From a bacterium (GTDB lineage: Bacteria > Bacteroidota > Bacteroidia > Chitinophagales > Saprospiraceae), in the NCBI GenBank assembly GCA_024742755.1, contig JANSXW010000053.1, positions 1 to 39,297 of the forward strand: 39,297 nucleotides of DNA, written 5' to 3'. The notes beneath the pieces are model-generated. The model saw nothing but the letters and a program-made list of their open reading frames with translations. It did no database searches and was not told the DNA's origin. How positions within the stretch are numbered: the stretch's first letter is position 1; every line of letters begins with the position of its first letter. Below, piece by piece: positions 31,175 to 39,297 of this stretch. The position numbers were made by a program, and so were the translations under genes.

Positions 31175-31951
31175 TTGCTCTTGCCTAACAAAAACACCCT
31201 TTTTATCGGAAAGGTTGTTCATGCCTTTGAGGCACTTGCTTCCACAAACAGCTACGCACAGGAACTCCTTGCAAAAAGCAAACCAACTGAAGGAACGGTC
31301 ATTTCGGCAGCTACGCAGACCGCAGGCCGTGGACAAATTGGCAGTAAATGGGAAAGCCCCGAGGGGGAAAGCTTGTCGCTGAGTGTCATTCTGTACCCTC
31401 ATTTTTTACTGGCCCGGAAGCAATTTGAGCTCAATATGGCTACCACGCTTGCGTTGCGTGACGCACTTTCTGCTTACGCAAAATCCGAGGTAAGCGTCAA
31501 GTGGCCCAACGATGTCTATCTGGGCGCGCGCAAGGTGGCGGGCATACTCATTCAAAATCAGCTGGCCGGGCAACAGGTACAGCACAGCATCATCGGGACC
31601 GGGGTCAACATCAATCAGCCGGCTTTCCCCCCTGAGCTGCCATTTGCAACTTCTTTGTACCTGGATACCGGCGCCCCGCATGACCTCGATGAAGTGGCGG
31701 CTTCCTACTTGCTGGCATTGGAACAGCGCTATCTTCAGCTGAGGGCAGGGCAGCGTGCCCGGCTCAGGCGCGATTATTACGAGCATCTGGTTGGGTATCA
31801 GGAGTTGCGCACCTATCGTCTGCCTGATGGCCGGACATTTGTCGCCGAGGCGGCGGGAGTGGATGAAGCCGGGCGCTTGCTTTTGCGCACCGACGGGCAG
31901 TTACAGCCTTTCGCACTCAAGGAAATCGCATTGGTGCCCGATATTTCCTGA
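31175..31951 (+). CDS. birA: Biotin--[acetyl-CoA-carboxylase] ligase
   Basis: A 258-residue cytosolic biotin protein ligase without the N-terminal DNA-binding domain, so it does not regulate transcription. Catalytic motifs: SAATQTAGRGQIGSKWESPEG (biotinyl-AMP loop), VKWPNDVYLGARKVAGILI and IGTGVNIN. A C-terminal SH3-like domain (about 215-258) is present. It starts with TTG at 31175 or 31181 (the latter gives LPNKNTLFIGK, the family start), with no ATG in frame. It activates biotin and attaches it to biotin-dependent carboxylases. cinA follows 49 nt downstream. Confidence 0.94.
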   Translation: MLLPNKNTLFIGKVVHAFEALASTNSYAQELLAKSKPTEGTVISAATQTAGRGQIGSKWESPEGESLSLSVILYPHFLLARKQFELNMATTLALRDALSAYAKSEVSVKWPNDVYLGARKVAGILIQNQLAGQQVQHSIIGTGVNINQPAFPPELPFATSLYLDTGAPHDLDEVAASYLLALEQRYLQLRAGQRARLRRDYYEHLVGYQELRTYRLPDGRTFVAEAAGVDEAGRLLLRTDGQLQPFALKEIALVPDIS

Positions 31952-32000
31952 TTTGTCGCAACAAATCGGCCCTTCCGGGTCTTTTTCAGAAAAAAGGTTC

Positions 32001-33266
32001 ATGAAAGCATACCTGATCACAATAGGTGATGAGATCCTCATCGGGCAAATTGTAGATACCAATTCGGCCTGGATGGGGCAGCAGCTCAACCTCAACGGGG
32101 CCCACATTACCGGTATAATGACGGTTTCGGATGAGGCCCACAGCATCGTTCAGGCATTGGAACAAGGGCTGCGGTCGGCAGAGGTTGTTTTAATGACCGG
32201 AGGGCTTGGGCCCACCAAAGACGACATCACCAAAAAAGTCCTGGCAGAGTTCACCGGGGGGCAGTTGGCTTTTCATGAACCGACTTATCAGCGGATCGAG
32301 CGATTCTTCAGGCAGCTCGGGCGTCAGCCAACCGAAGCCCACCGCCTGCAGTCTTACATGCCCGATAACGCCACGCTGCTGACCAACTCTATGGGCACGG
32401 CACCGGGGATGTGGTTTGAGGTAGAAGGTAAGGTGGTGGTCTCTATGCCGGGCGTGCCCTACGAAATGAAAGCCCTTATGCAGGAGGAGGTCCTGCCCCG
32501 CCTTAGAGAGCGGTACCCGCTGGAGCGGATTGCCCACCGGACTTTGCTCACAGCCGGAGAGGGCGAATCCCGCATTGCTGAGCGGGTTGCCGATCTCGAG
32601 GAGGCCCTTCCTGCTCACATCAAGCTGGCCTATTTGCCCAACTTAGGTCGGGTACGGTTGCGGCTCAGCAGCCGGGGGAGTCAGTCAGACCAATACCTGG
32701 ACGAACTTGAGCAGTGGGCCAACCGTTTCAAAGAACGGGTGGAGGACCTGCTTTTCGGAGAAGAGGAAGACCGCCTCGAGGCCGTAGTCGGGCAAATGCT
32801 GAAAGCACGTGGCTTATGGCTCAGTACGGCTGAAAGCTGCACCGGCGGATACCTCTCGCACCTGATTACCAGTATTCCTGGTTCCTCTGCTTACTTTCTG
32901 GGCGGTATCGTAGCGTACAGCAATACACTGAAACAGGAAAAGCTGGGCGTCCGCGCTGCCACACTGGAAACCGTGGGCGCTGTAAGCGAAGCCACCGTGC
33001 GCGAGATGGTAGCGGGGACCCTGCAGCATTTCGGAGGCGATATTGCTGTTGCCATTTCCGGAATTGCCGGCCCGGGCGGCGGTACGCCGGAAAAACCGGT
33101 GGGGACGATCTGGGTTGCTGTGGGCGACCACAATGTGACAGAGGCTTACCTGCTTAAGGCAGGAAAAGACCGGGAGAAAAATATTGAATACACCGGTGCG
33201 CATGCGCTGAATTTCATCCGCCGGTTCCTGAAAAAACATTATCCTGCCACGGTGGTCAATGCCTAA
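32001..33266 (+). CDS. cinA: CinA-like damage-inducible protein with nicotinamide-nucleotide amidase domain
   Basis: A 421-residue two-domain protein. The N-terminal MoaB/Mog-like domain starts KAYLITIGDEILIGQIVDTN and has TGGLGPTKDDITK. The C-terminal PncC amidase part has STAESCTGGYLSHLI with the catalytic Ser, and AISGIAGPGGGTPEKPVGTI. CinA salvages NAD by hydrolysing pyrophosphate and nicotinamide nucleotide and is competence- or damage-linked in some bacteria. ATG 32001 fits the family; the open frame upstream belongs to birA's DNA. It is 49 nt after birA, so they may share a transcript. Confidence 0.95.
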   Translation: MKAYLITIGDEILIGQIVDTNSAWMGQQLNLNGAHITGIMTVSDEAHSIVQALEQGLRSAEVVLMTGGLGPTKDDITKKVLAEFTGGQLAFHEPTYQRIERFFRQLGRQPTEAHRLQSYMPDNATLLTNSMGTAPGMWFEVEGKVVVSMPGVPYEMKALMQEEVLPRLRERYPLERIAHRTLLTAGEGESRIAERVADLEEALPAHIKLAYLPNLGRVRLRLSSRGSQSDQYLDELEQWANRFKERVEDLLFGEEEDRLEAVVGQMLKARGLWLSTAESCTGGYLSHLITSIPGSSAYFLGGIVAYSNTLKQEKLGVRAATLETVGAVSEATVREMVAGTLQHFGGDIAVAISGIAGPGGGTPEKPVGTIWVAVGDHNVTEAYLLKAGKDREKNIEYTGAHALNFIRRFLKKHYPATVVNA

Positions 33267-33307
33267 ACCCGGGTGCGGATCACAGGCGTTCGGAATGCGG
33301 CGCTTTA

Positions 33308-33339
33308 TTTGTTTTACACGCGCAAAACGGCTAATTTTG
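33308..33339 (+). promoter_or_regulatory. Strong Bacteroidota-type promoter
   Basis: TTTG (33308-33311), a 20-nt spacer, then TAATTTTG (33332-33339). It is a near-ideal match to TTTG-N19/21-TAnnTTTG and lies about 65 nt before the E2 start at 33405. Confidence 0.65.
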
Positions 33340-33404
33340 CGGTCTGAAAAGGCACAGGCAAAGACCGGCCAAATAGAACCAAATACACAACGAAAGAAAG
33401 AATT

Positions 33405-34766
33405 ATGGCTCAAGTCGAACTGATTATGCCCAAAATGGGGGAAAGCATCATGGAGGCAACCATCCTCAAATGGGTTAAACAGGTAGGAGATTCCGTTGAG
33501 GAGGATGAAACCATCCTTGAAATTGCTACAGATAAAGTTGATTCCGAAGTGCCTTCTCCGGTAGATGGAGTGATCCAGGAAATTCTATTTCAGGAAGACG
33601 AGACGGTAGAGATCGGGAAAGTTATTGCGATCATCGGCACCGAGGGAGAGGAAGCCACTCCGCAAGCGAGCCCAAGTGTCAAAGAGACAGCCGAAGCGCC
33701 TGCCGAAAAGACGAGCAGCAATGGCATCGACAAGCCGCAGCCTCAGCCGGAGCCTGCTATGGCTTCCACTGATGCACCGGTGGAGCGCACAGACAGCAGC
33801 AACCGTTTTTACTCGCCGCTGGTCCGTACCATTGCCGAAAAAGAGCAAATCAGCATGGCGGAACTGGAGCAAATCTCAGGTTCCGGCCTACAGGGCAGGG
33901 TGACCAAAAAAGACATCCTGGCATACGTGGAAAACCGCAAAAGCCAGCCTGCTTCCGCCGCCCCTGAGCCCAAGGCTCCTGTGCAGGAAACCGCTGCGCC
34001 AAAACAGCCTAAGGCACCGGCTGCTCAACCTGCTTCCGGCAGTGCATCAGCATCCGGTAATGTCGAGATTATCGAGATGGACCGCATGCGCCGCATTATT
34101 GCAGACCATATGGTGAATTCCAAAAAGACGTCACCGCACGTCACTTCTTTTGTGGAGGTGGATGTGACGAAGATTGTCAACTGGCGCAATAAAGTGAAGA
34201 AGCAGTTCCAGGAAACGCACGGTGAGAAAATTACCTTCACCCCGATTTTTATGGAGGCGGTAGCGAAGGCGATCCGGGACTTCCCGATGGTCAATGTGTC
34301 GGTGGATGGCAATACGATTGTCCGCAAAAAGAACGTCAATATCGGTATGGCAACGGCCCTGCCTTCCGGCAATCTGATCGTGCCCGTCATCAAAAATGCA
34401 GACCACCTCAATTTGATGGGGCTTACCCGGCAGGTAAACGAGCTGGCGGCTCGCGCCCGGGCCAACAAACTGGGCGCTGATGAGATTCAGGGCGGAACGT
34501 TTACCCTGACTAACGTCGGTACCTTCGGCAACGTCATGGGCACGCCTATCATCAATCAGCCGCAAGTGGCTATCTTGGCAGTAGGCGCCATCCGTAAAAA
34601 GCCCGCAGTAGTGGAAACAGCGTACGGTGACCTGATTGCAGTACGCCACATGATGTTCCTTTCCCTGTCTTACGACCACCGCGTCGTAGATGGCTTCCTG
34701 GGCGGCTCTTTCCTGCGCAGGGTAGGAGATTACCTGGAGCAGTTTGACGATACTCAAACCATCTAA
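33405..34766 (+). CDS. 2-oxoacid dehydrogenase E2 (dihydrolipoamide acyltransferase)
   Basis: A 453-residue core component of a pyruvate, 2-oxoglutarate or branched-chain dehydrogenase complex. Order: lipoyl domain (ELIMPKMGESIMEATILKW; lipoyl Lys44 in ATDKVDS), a Pro/Ala-rich linker, peripheral subunit-binding domain (FYSPLVRTIAEKEQISMAELEQI), a second linker, and the catalytic domain (about 215-453) with the active-site motif SLSYDHRVVDG. Substrate type cannot be fixed from this gene alone, and no E1 or E3 gene is adjacent. Promoter at 33308-33339 and terminator at 34779-34850 make it a single-gene unit. Confidence 0.94.
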   Translation: MAQVELIMPKMGESIMEATILKWVKQVGDSVEEDETILEIATDKVDSEVPSPVDGVIQEILFQEDETVEIGKVIAIIGTEGEEATPQASPSVKETAEAPAEKTSSNGIDKPQPQPEPAMASTDAPVERTDSSNRFYSPLVRTIAEKEQISMAELEQISGSGLQGRVTKKDILAYVENRKSQPASAAPEPKAPVQETAAPKQPKAPAAQPASGSASASGNVEIIEMDRMRRIIADHMVNSKKTSPHVTSFVEVDVTKIVNWRNKVKKQFQETHGEKITFTPIFMEAVAKAIRDFPMVNVSVDGNTIVRKKNVNIGMATALPSGNLIVPVIKNADHLNLMGLTRQVNELAARARANKLGADEIQGGTFTLTNVGTFGNVMGTPIINQPQVAILAVGAIRKKPAVVETAYGDLIAVRHMMFLSLSYDHRVVDGFLGGSFLRRVGDYLEQFDDTQTI

Positions 34767-34778
34767 ATTACCATCACT

Positions 34779-34850
34779 ACCGCATCGGATGCAGGAATTG
34801 AATATAAAAAAATTGGCACATTCCTTGCATTCGATGCGGTTAAGTTTTAT
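34779..34850 (+). terminator. Terminator of the E2 gene
   Basis: ACCGCATCGGATGCAGGAAT (34779-34798) pairs with the complement at 34820-34840 with few mismatches, and TTTTATTAT follows. A 21-nt loop is long but the stem is strong. Confidence 0.7.
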
Positions 34851-34916
34851 TATAGAAAAGTTTTTTGCCCCCCAACCCTGATGCCTTACAAGCACAATTG
34901 TGAATAACGCCTTCTG

Positions 34917-34944
34917 TTGCCCGAAGCCTAAAGGCTTCGGGCAA
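34917..34944. repeat. 28-nt palindrome
   Basis: TTGCCCGAAGCCT (34917-34929) and AGGCTTCGGGCAA (34932-34944) are perfect inverted arms with 2 nt between them. No T-run follows, so it is not a standard terminator. It lies about 70 nt before the next gene and could be a protein-binding site, an RNA stem or a transposon relic. Confidence 0.45.
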
Positions 34945-35013
34945 TAGTAACCTGTCGATATTAACCCTGGGCAGTCCGTGCAAACGAGCTGCTCCCAAAA
35001 ACTACTGGGCGCT

Positions 35014-37284
35014 ATGAGAATATTGCTACTTGTCTTGCTGTCCGTGACAGTGGGGCATGCACTCAAGGCACAAGCCTACAAAAAAGAAGAGGCCAAGGCA
35101 TTCTTCGTCAACCAACGGTACGAAGAAGCCCTTGCGGTGTTGAAAACAGCGGAGTCCCTGGTAGCCAATGACCAGGAGGCGCGCTTCATCCTCGCCGTAT
35201 CCTACTACCAAACCAACCAATTGGAAGCCGCCGGCCGCTTGTTCCAGTCTATTATCCGCAATGAAAAAGACCCCTTTCCGGAATGTTGGCTTTACCTGGG
35301 CAAGATCCGCCATGCGATGAACCAATTTGCGGAGGCAGCGGGCTACTATAAAGATTATCTGAGGCGTATCCGTGCCAATAACCCCAACCGGAAAATGGTA
35401 TGGGACGATATCCGACGCTGTGCAACCGGCATGCGGCTGCAATACCTGCCTTCTGATGTATACGCCGAAAACCTGGGTCCCAAAGTGAATACCACTGGCG
35501 ATGAGTTTGCACCGGTGCCCAGCCCTAACTTCAGCAACCGATTGTATTTCTCCTCCATGCGCAGTGGCAATCTGGGCGGGCGCAGAGACGGGAATGGAAT
35601 GCCGGACAGCCGTACCGGCAATTTCTACAGTGATATTTTTTCCTGCCGCTCTGCCACCGGTGGGGGAGGGAACTGGCAGGAAGTAAGCTCTGTGGGCTAC
35701 CTGGTCAACAGTACCCGGCACGATGTGCTTCTGGACTTTAATACGGACGGTACCGTGCTGTATTTTTATCAGGGATGGCACCATGAGGATGCCAAAATTA
35801 TCGTGGATACTTTCCGCAACGATAAGGAAGAGCGTACGGTGAGTTCTGATGTTTTCAAAGGGCCGATCAACCCGGCTATTGGTGACGAAGCGTTTTTCTT
35901 TGCCAGCGACTACCTGGTTTACTTCGCCAGCCGGCGGCCCGGCGGCTACGGAGGGCTTGACCTTTATCGTCTTGAATTCAAAGACGGGCAATGGGGGAAC
36001 CCCGTGAACCTGGGGCCTCAGATCAATACTGCCTACGACGAAACCACGCCCTTTCTGGCCCGGGACCGCATGACCCTGTACTACAGTACCAATCATCCTG
36101 ATTTCAGTATCGGCGGCCTGGATGTGGTAAAGGCTGTTTTCAATCCCAACTCCGAGACCTGGACCACACCCGAAAACCTGCTGACCAAGATCAACTCTTC
36201 GGAAGATGATGCCTACTTTCGGATTGGGAAGGACGGGTTTACAGGCTTTTTTGCCTCTTCCCGGAAAGACGGCATAGGGCAGCGCGATATTTATGCCGCT
36301 CATTTCGACAACTTCTTACCTGAAATGGAACTCCGCATAGATGAGTACTACGGTGGTGCAGAATCCAGGCTGGTCGAACCCGAAGTGACCGCCCCACAGG
36401 AGGATATGGCTGCCAATCCTGAAGCAGCGCCCCTGCCGGTTTTCCCCGAAGCAGTGGCCACTGCGGAAGAGGTGGGCTCAGCGCCAGATGCAGCAATACC
36501 TACAGTGCCGGAAATCACAGGCGGTCAGGAAGACATTCCCGTTCAGCCTGAGGTGGACGGTGCACCGGAGGCTGCTTCCAATACAGGCACAGCCGGGCTG
36601 TTGTTCCTGCCCCCGATCTACTTTAAAATAGATGCTCCGGAAGCCTTCTCCGCTGATCAGCTTCAGCAACTGCAGGCCATTGCAGATGCCATGCAAAACC
36701 AGGAGGACGCCTACCTGATTTTAACTGCTTACCAAAAGGAGGTTGAAAGTGGCAAGGGCGCTGCAATTTTTAAAGGGGTTCAGCAGGCAGAAGCTGTTGC
36801 GGAAGCCCTTTTGGCAAATGGAGTGCCCAACGACCGCATTTTTATCAGAGGATTGCTTTCTGAAGCAGTTGTTGATCAGGAATGCAGCGTTGATTTTTCG
36901 TTCTACCTTCCTGAAGGCAAGGCCGCAACGACCTCCCTGCCGGTTGTAGGGCTCCGGTACGCAAATGCAGTGCCCCGGCACCCGGTGCACGAACGGCTAT
37001 TATATAAGGTGCAGGTAGGGGCACTGAGCGGCGCCTATGGCACCAACAGCCTTGATGCTTATGCAGGTGCAATGGTGGAGCGGCAGATGGATGGCCCCTA
37101 TTACCGGTACACGGTAGGTGCATTCACGACTTATGAGGAGGCGGAGGCATTCAAAGCAAAATTACTCAAGGGCGCTTTTGCATCAGCTTATGTGGTAGCG
37201 TATGTAGATGGCCGGCGTGTGGATCAGATGCGTGCCCGCAGGCACATCATTGACTTTCCGGACCTCAAAGCCTATACGAACTAA
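35014..37284 (+). CDS. Envelope protein with TPR, PD40 propeller, OmpA-like and SPOR-like regions
   Basis: A 756-residue secreted or periplasmic protein with a signal peptide (MRILLLVLLSVTVGHALKAQA). Next come TPR-like helices (about 22-130: NQRYEEALAVL, ARFILAVSYYQTNQLEAA), then PD40/WD40-like blades (about 165-430; e.g. RLYFSSMRSG, YFASRRPGGYGGLDLYRLE, YYSTNHPDFSIGGLDVVKA), an acidic Pro-rich linker (about 450-525), an OmpA-like region (about 530-640) and a SPOR-like end (KVQVGALSGAYGTN... YYRYTVGAFTTYEEAEAFKAKLL). This resembles PorE-type cell-surface/T9SS envelope proteins, but the OmpA-like part lacks the usual Asp and Arg that bind peptidoglycan. ATG 35014 starts the signal peptide. Its stop codon overlaps that of apaG. 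Confidence 0.85.
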   Translation: MRILLLVLLSVTVGHALKAQAYKKEEAKAFFVNQRYEEALAVLKTAESLVANDQEARFILAVSYYQTNQLEAAGRLFQSIIRNEKDPFPECWLYLGKIRHAMNQFAEAAGYYKDYLRRIRANNPNRKMVWDDIRRCATGMRLQYLPSDVYAENLGPKVNTTGDEFAPVPSPNFSNRLYFSSMRSGNLGGRRDGNGMPDSRTGNFYSDIFSCRSATGGGGNWQEVSSVGYLVNSTRHDVLLDFNTDGTVLYFYQGWHHEDAKIIVDTFRNDKEERTVSSDVFKGPINPAIGDEAFFFASDYLVYFASRRPGGYGGLDLYRLEFKDGQWGNPVNLGPQINTAYDETTPFLARDRMTLYYSTNHPDFSIGGLDVVKAVFNPNSETWTTPENLLTKINSSEDDAYFRIGKDGFTGFFASSRKDGIGQRDIYAAHFDNFLPEMELRIDEYYGGAESRLVEPEVTAPQEDMAANPEAAPLPVFPEAVATAEEVGSAPDAAIPTVPEITGGQEDIPVQPEVDGAPEAASNTGTAGLLFLPPIYFKIDAPEAFSADQLQQLQAIADAMQNQEDAYLILTAYQKEVESGKGAAIFKGVQQAEAVAEALLANGVPNDRIFIRGLLSEAVVDQECSVDFSFYLPEGKAATTSLPVVGLRYANAVPRHPVHERLLYKVQVGALSGAYGTNSLDAYAGAMVERQMDGPYYRYTVGAFTTYEEAEAFKAKLLKGAFASAYVVAYVDGRRVDQMRARRHIIDFPDLKAYTN

Positions 37285-37667
37285 TTCAGCCGGATAGGCG
37301 CGATGAGGAAAAAGGTCGGGATGATCGCTTTGAAGGTGCTGTTGTCCAGTATGTTCACCATTTCAAAGGCACCATGCATTTTTCCAATACCCGTGGATAG
37401 GTCGCACCAGGAGGCATACCGGTGCTTACCGCCCGGCGGCAGGACAGGCTGCTGCCCGATCACGCCTTCCCCTTCCACTTCCCTCACATGGCCATTGGCA
37501 TCCCAGATGAACCAGTGGCGGCGAAGCAACTGCACCGTTTCCTTGCTGTTGTTCTCAATGGTGATTTCGTAGGCAAAAATATAGCGGTGCTGAGCAGGCC
37601 GGGAATAAGCGGCCTGATAGGAAGGCTGTACCGTAATCTGAATACCGTTAGTCGTTTGCGTTGTCAT
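37281..37667 (-). CDS. apaG: ApaG domain protein
   Basis: A 128-residue immunoglobulin-like ApaG protein. Seen: GIQITVQPSYQAAYSRPAQ, YIFAYEITIENNSKETVQLLRRHW, DANGHVREVEGEGVIGQQPVL and MHGAFEMVN. The family is linked to Co2+/Mg2+ resistance or Nudix-related nucleotide handling; the biochemical role is unsettled. It follows gmk with a 2-nt gap and converges on the upstream envelope gene with shared stop bases, so it is the end of a yicC-gmk-apaG operon. Confidence 0.93.
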   Translation of the reverse strand: MTTQTTNGIQITVQPSYQAAYSRPAQHRYIFAYEITIENNSKETVQLLRRHWFIWDANGHVREVEGEGVIGQQPVLPPGGKHRYASWCDLSTGIGKMHGAFEMVNILDNSTFKAIIPTFFLIAPIRLN

Positions 37668-37669
37668 GC

Positions 37670-38236
37670 TCAGGCTTCCTTTATTGCCTCTTCGATAATT
37701 TTTTCCGCAGCCCTGAGCGCCTGTTGCAGGTCATCGTTGATGAGCACGATATCAAAACGGTCCTCATAGGTCATTTCTTCCGCTGCTCTGTCCAGCCGTT
37801 TCCGGAGATTGGCCTCATCCTCAGTGCCCCGGGCAACCAACCGCTGACGCAGGGCCTCCAGTGAAGGGGGCTTTACAAATACCGCAATTGCTTCCTCAGG
37901 GTAGGCTTCTTTGATGTTGACGGCACCTTTTACATCAATATCAAACACGATGTGCTTGCCCTTTCCCCAGAGCCGCTCCACTTCGCTTTTGAGGGTGCCG
38001 TAAAACAAGCCCTCATAGACCTCTTCCCACTCCACAAAGCCCTCGCTTTCCACCAGCTCCGTAAACCGCTGTGGAGAAATAAAATAGTAGTCTTTTCCGT
38101 CCGTTTCGTGCGGCCGTTTAGGCCGGGTGGTCGCTGAGGTGGAAAAAGACAAATGATCGTAGCGCTCAAGGAGGTGCCGGACAATAGTGGTTTTGCCAGC
38201 TCCCGAAGGCGCGGCAAACAAAAATAACTTACTCAT
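37670..38236 (-). CDS. gmk: Guanylate kinase
   Basis: A 188-residue cytosolic enzyme that makes GDP from GMP and ATP. The P-loop LFAAPSGAGKTT, GMP-binding residues SATTRPKRPHETDGKDYYF, and the lid region (LRKRLDRAAEEM) are intact. Length agrees with the family. It overlaps yicC by 4 nt (ATGA, 38233-38236), which shows translational coupling in a yicC-gmk-apaG operon. Confidence 0.97.
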   Translation of the reverse strand: MSKLFLFAAPSGAGKTTIVRHLLERYDHLSFSTSATTRPKRPHETDGKDYYFISPQRFTELVESEGFVEWEEVYEGLFYGTLKSEVERLWGKGKHIVFDIDVKGAVNIKEAYPEEAIAVFVKPPSLEALRQRLVARGTEDEANLRKRLDRAAEEMTYEDRFDIVLINDDLQQALRAAEKIIEEAIKEA

Positions 38237-39108
38237 ACGGTGTTAGCCACTTGTTCTTTAATTTTCTCCAACTCGTCCTTCATCTCCACCACCAGCTTTT
38301 GGATGCTGGAAGAATAGGCTTTGGCGCCCATAGTGTTGATCTCGCGCCCCATTTCCTGACTGATGAAGCTCAGCTTCCGGCCTTTGAGGGGCTGTTTTTT
38401 GTTGAGTTCTTCAATGAAGTATTTGCAGTGCTGCTCGAGGCGCACCTTTTCTTCCGTGATGTCAATTTTTTCGAGGTAGAAGAGTATTTCCTGCTCGAAG
38501 CGGCTGTCGTCGACTTTGTCCTTGCCCAGGTGTTCTTCCAGGCTTTGCCGCATCCGTTGCCTCAGCTTGGCCACACGCTCTTCCTCCTCCGGGTCGAGTT
38601 GGTGGAGCAGGTTAGCGATGTTGTCAACCCGGAGCTGCAGGTCCTCTTTCATGGCATTGCCCTCGGCGGTGCGGAAAGCAGTGAATTTCTCTATTGTGGC
38701 GTTGAGGGCGGTTTTCATGGCTGCCCACTCCTCTTCGTCTATGCTGTCAGCAGCAGTGGCCACCACAGAGGGCAGCCGCAGGATAGCCTGCAGCATATCG
38801 CCATCCGGTATGTTCAGTTCGGAAGAAAGGCGGCTGAGCTCCCGGTGGTATTTGCGGAAGAGCGGTTCGTTAAGCCCGTACTCCTCGTCTCCGCTGTCTG
38901 AGGCCACTTCGATGTTGACCTCAATTTTGCCCCGGTGCACCCGGTCGGAGATGAGCTTGCGCAGGTCGTGCTCTTTTTCCCGGTAGTTCTGAGGTATTTT
39001 GGCCCGGATATCGGTGTATTTGCTGTTGAGAGACCGGAGCTCTACATTAATGGTTTTATCCTTAAAGGGGTGTGACACACGGCCGTAGCCCGTCATTGAT
39101 AGCAGCAT
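38233..39108 (-). CDS. yicC: YicC family endoribonuclease
   Basis: A 291-residue member of the YicC/YloC family. It begins MLLSMTGYGRVSHPF (the family start) and has ELRSLNSKYTDIRAKIP, then a long helical middle and the C-terminal GREINTMGAKAYSSSIQKLVVEMKDELEKIKEQVANTV. Family members are RNA-cutting enzymes involved in small RNA turnover and are often next to gmk. ATG 39108 is chosen over upstream in-frame starts for that reason. A -7 box (39171-39178) lies upstream. Confidence 0.95.
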   Translation of the reverse strand: MLLSMTGYGRVSHPFKDKTINVELRSLNSKYTDIRAKIPQNYREKEHDLRKLISDRVHRGKIEVNIEVASDSGDEEYGLNEPLFRKYHRELSRLSSELNIPDGDMLQAILRLPSVVATAADSIDEEEWAAMKTALNATIEKFTAFRTAEGNAMKEDLQLRVDNIANLLHQLDPEEEERVAKLRQRMRQSLEEHLGKDKVDDSRFEQEILFYLEKIDITEEKVRLEQHCKYFIEELNKKQPLKGRKLSFISQEMGREINTMGAKAYSSSIQKLVVEMKDELEKIKEQVANTV

Positions 39109-39170
39109 AAAAATAAGTTTAGGCTTTAAGCCCGGAAGGTAGGCTAATACAGCCGTAATTTTGCAATGTG

Positions 39171-39178
39171 CAAAGATA
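39171..39178 (-). promoter_or_regulatory. -7 promoter box of the yicC-gmk-apaG operon
   Basis: TATCTTTG on the minus strand fits TAnnTTTG, about 63 nt before yicC. A -33 TTTG is not clear. A second -7-like TAATTTTG on the plus strand (39156-39163) points the other way, out of the window. Confidence 0.5.
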
Positions 39179-39297
39179 AAGAAAGGAATGGAAAAGTCAT
39201 TTTTTGCTGTAACCAGTTGAGCGCGAACCAAAAAAAGTAAAAATAAACCAAACATTTATTTTCGATTAAAAAAATAAATACCGAGCTTTGCCCTTCG

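Noticed and set aside
1..39297. CRISPR arrays, tRNA and rRNA genes
   Set aside because: No regularly spaced repeats, no tRNA cloverleaf with CCA-like end, and no rRNA-like conserved stretch were found by reading.

Overview
The window comes from a chromosome of the phylum Bacteroidota, probably a saprospirid/Lewinella-like marine or sludge bacterium. This rests on type IX secretion (T9SS) sorting domains, DxYGDGICC modules and a GEVEDY domain on large secreted proteases, a transcarbamylase of the N-acyl-ornithine type, a GNAT gene at the head of the arginine cluster, and -7 promoter boxes of the form TAnnTTTG in front of many genes. No tRNA, rRNA, CRISPR array or intact insertion sequence was seen.

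Layout. 1-9.4 kb holds stand-alone genes: a Kelch-like secreted protein, a one-cysteine thioredoxin-fold protein, a tandem universal stress protein, a GAF-PAS hybrid histidine kinase, a DinB-like protein, a cNMP-binding/patatin phospholipase, an AT-hook protein and a DUF202 membrane protein. 9.4-19.9 kb is an arginine biosynthesis locus: GNAT N-acyltransferase, argG, argC, N-acyl-ornithine carbamoyltransferase, argB, argE, argH. The first five are packed as one operon. The locus is then broken by AT-rich toxin-antitoxin DNA: a vapBC pair between argB and argE, and between argE and argH a DUF433 antitoxin with a truncated DUF5615 toxin, a three-gene toxin-antitoxin-chaperone cassette and an orphan antitoxin-like gene. 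argD is absent.

The three-gene cassette (16749-18016, minus strand) is the most exciting item. It encodes an ADP-ribosyltransferase-like toxin, a 79-residue antitoxin and a SecB-like chaperone, in the gene order of the anti-phage system CmdTAC. The antitoxin ends in DYAMAA, very close to the SsrA degradation tag ending YALAA. This suggests that the chaperone protects the antitoxin from ClpXP until phage infection upsets the balance.

19.9-28.4 kb has a pRiA4b ORF-3-like protein, a lipoprotein alkaline phosphatase, two tandem paralogous T9SS metalloproteases with different C-terminal modules, and about 1.15 kb without a clear gene. That stretch carries a minus-strand promoter, a 40-nt palindrome and a 165-bp MITE-like element that runs into the ftsH stop codon. 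28.4-39.3 kb is conserved housekeeping: ftsH, rsfS, birA, cinA, a 2-oxoacid dehydrogenase E2, an envelope protein with TPR, PD40, OmpA-like and SPOR-like parts, apaG, gmk and yicC.

How the genes work together. The arginine genes would carry glutamate to arginine through N-acylated intermediates. Residue 90 of the carbamoyltransferase is Ala rather than Glu, which points to succinylated intermediates as in Bacteroides. The toxin modules lie inside this locus and probably persist by addiction and phage defence. Several convergent gene pairs are separated by 15 nt or less, and one pair shares its stop codons.
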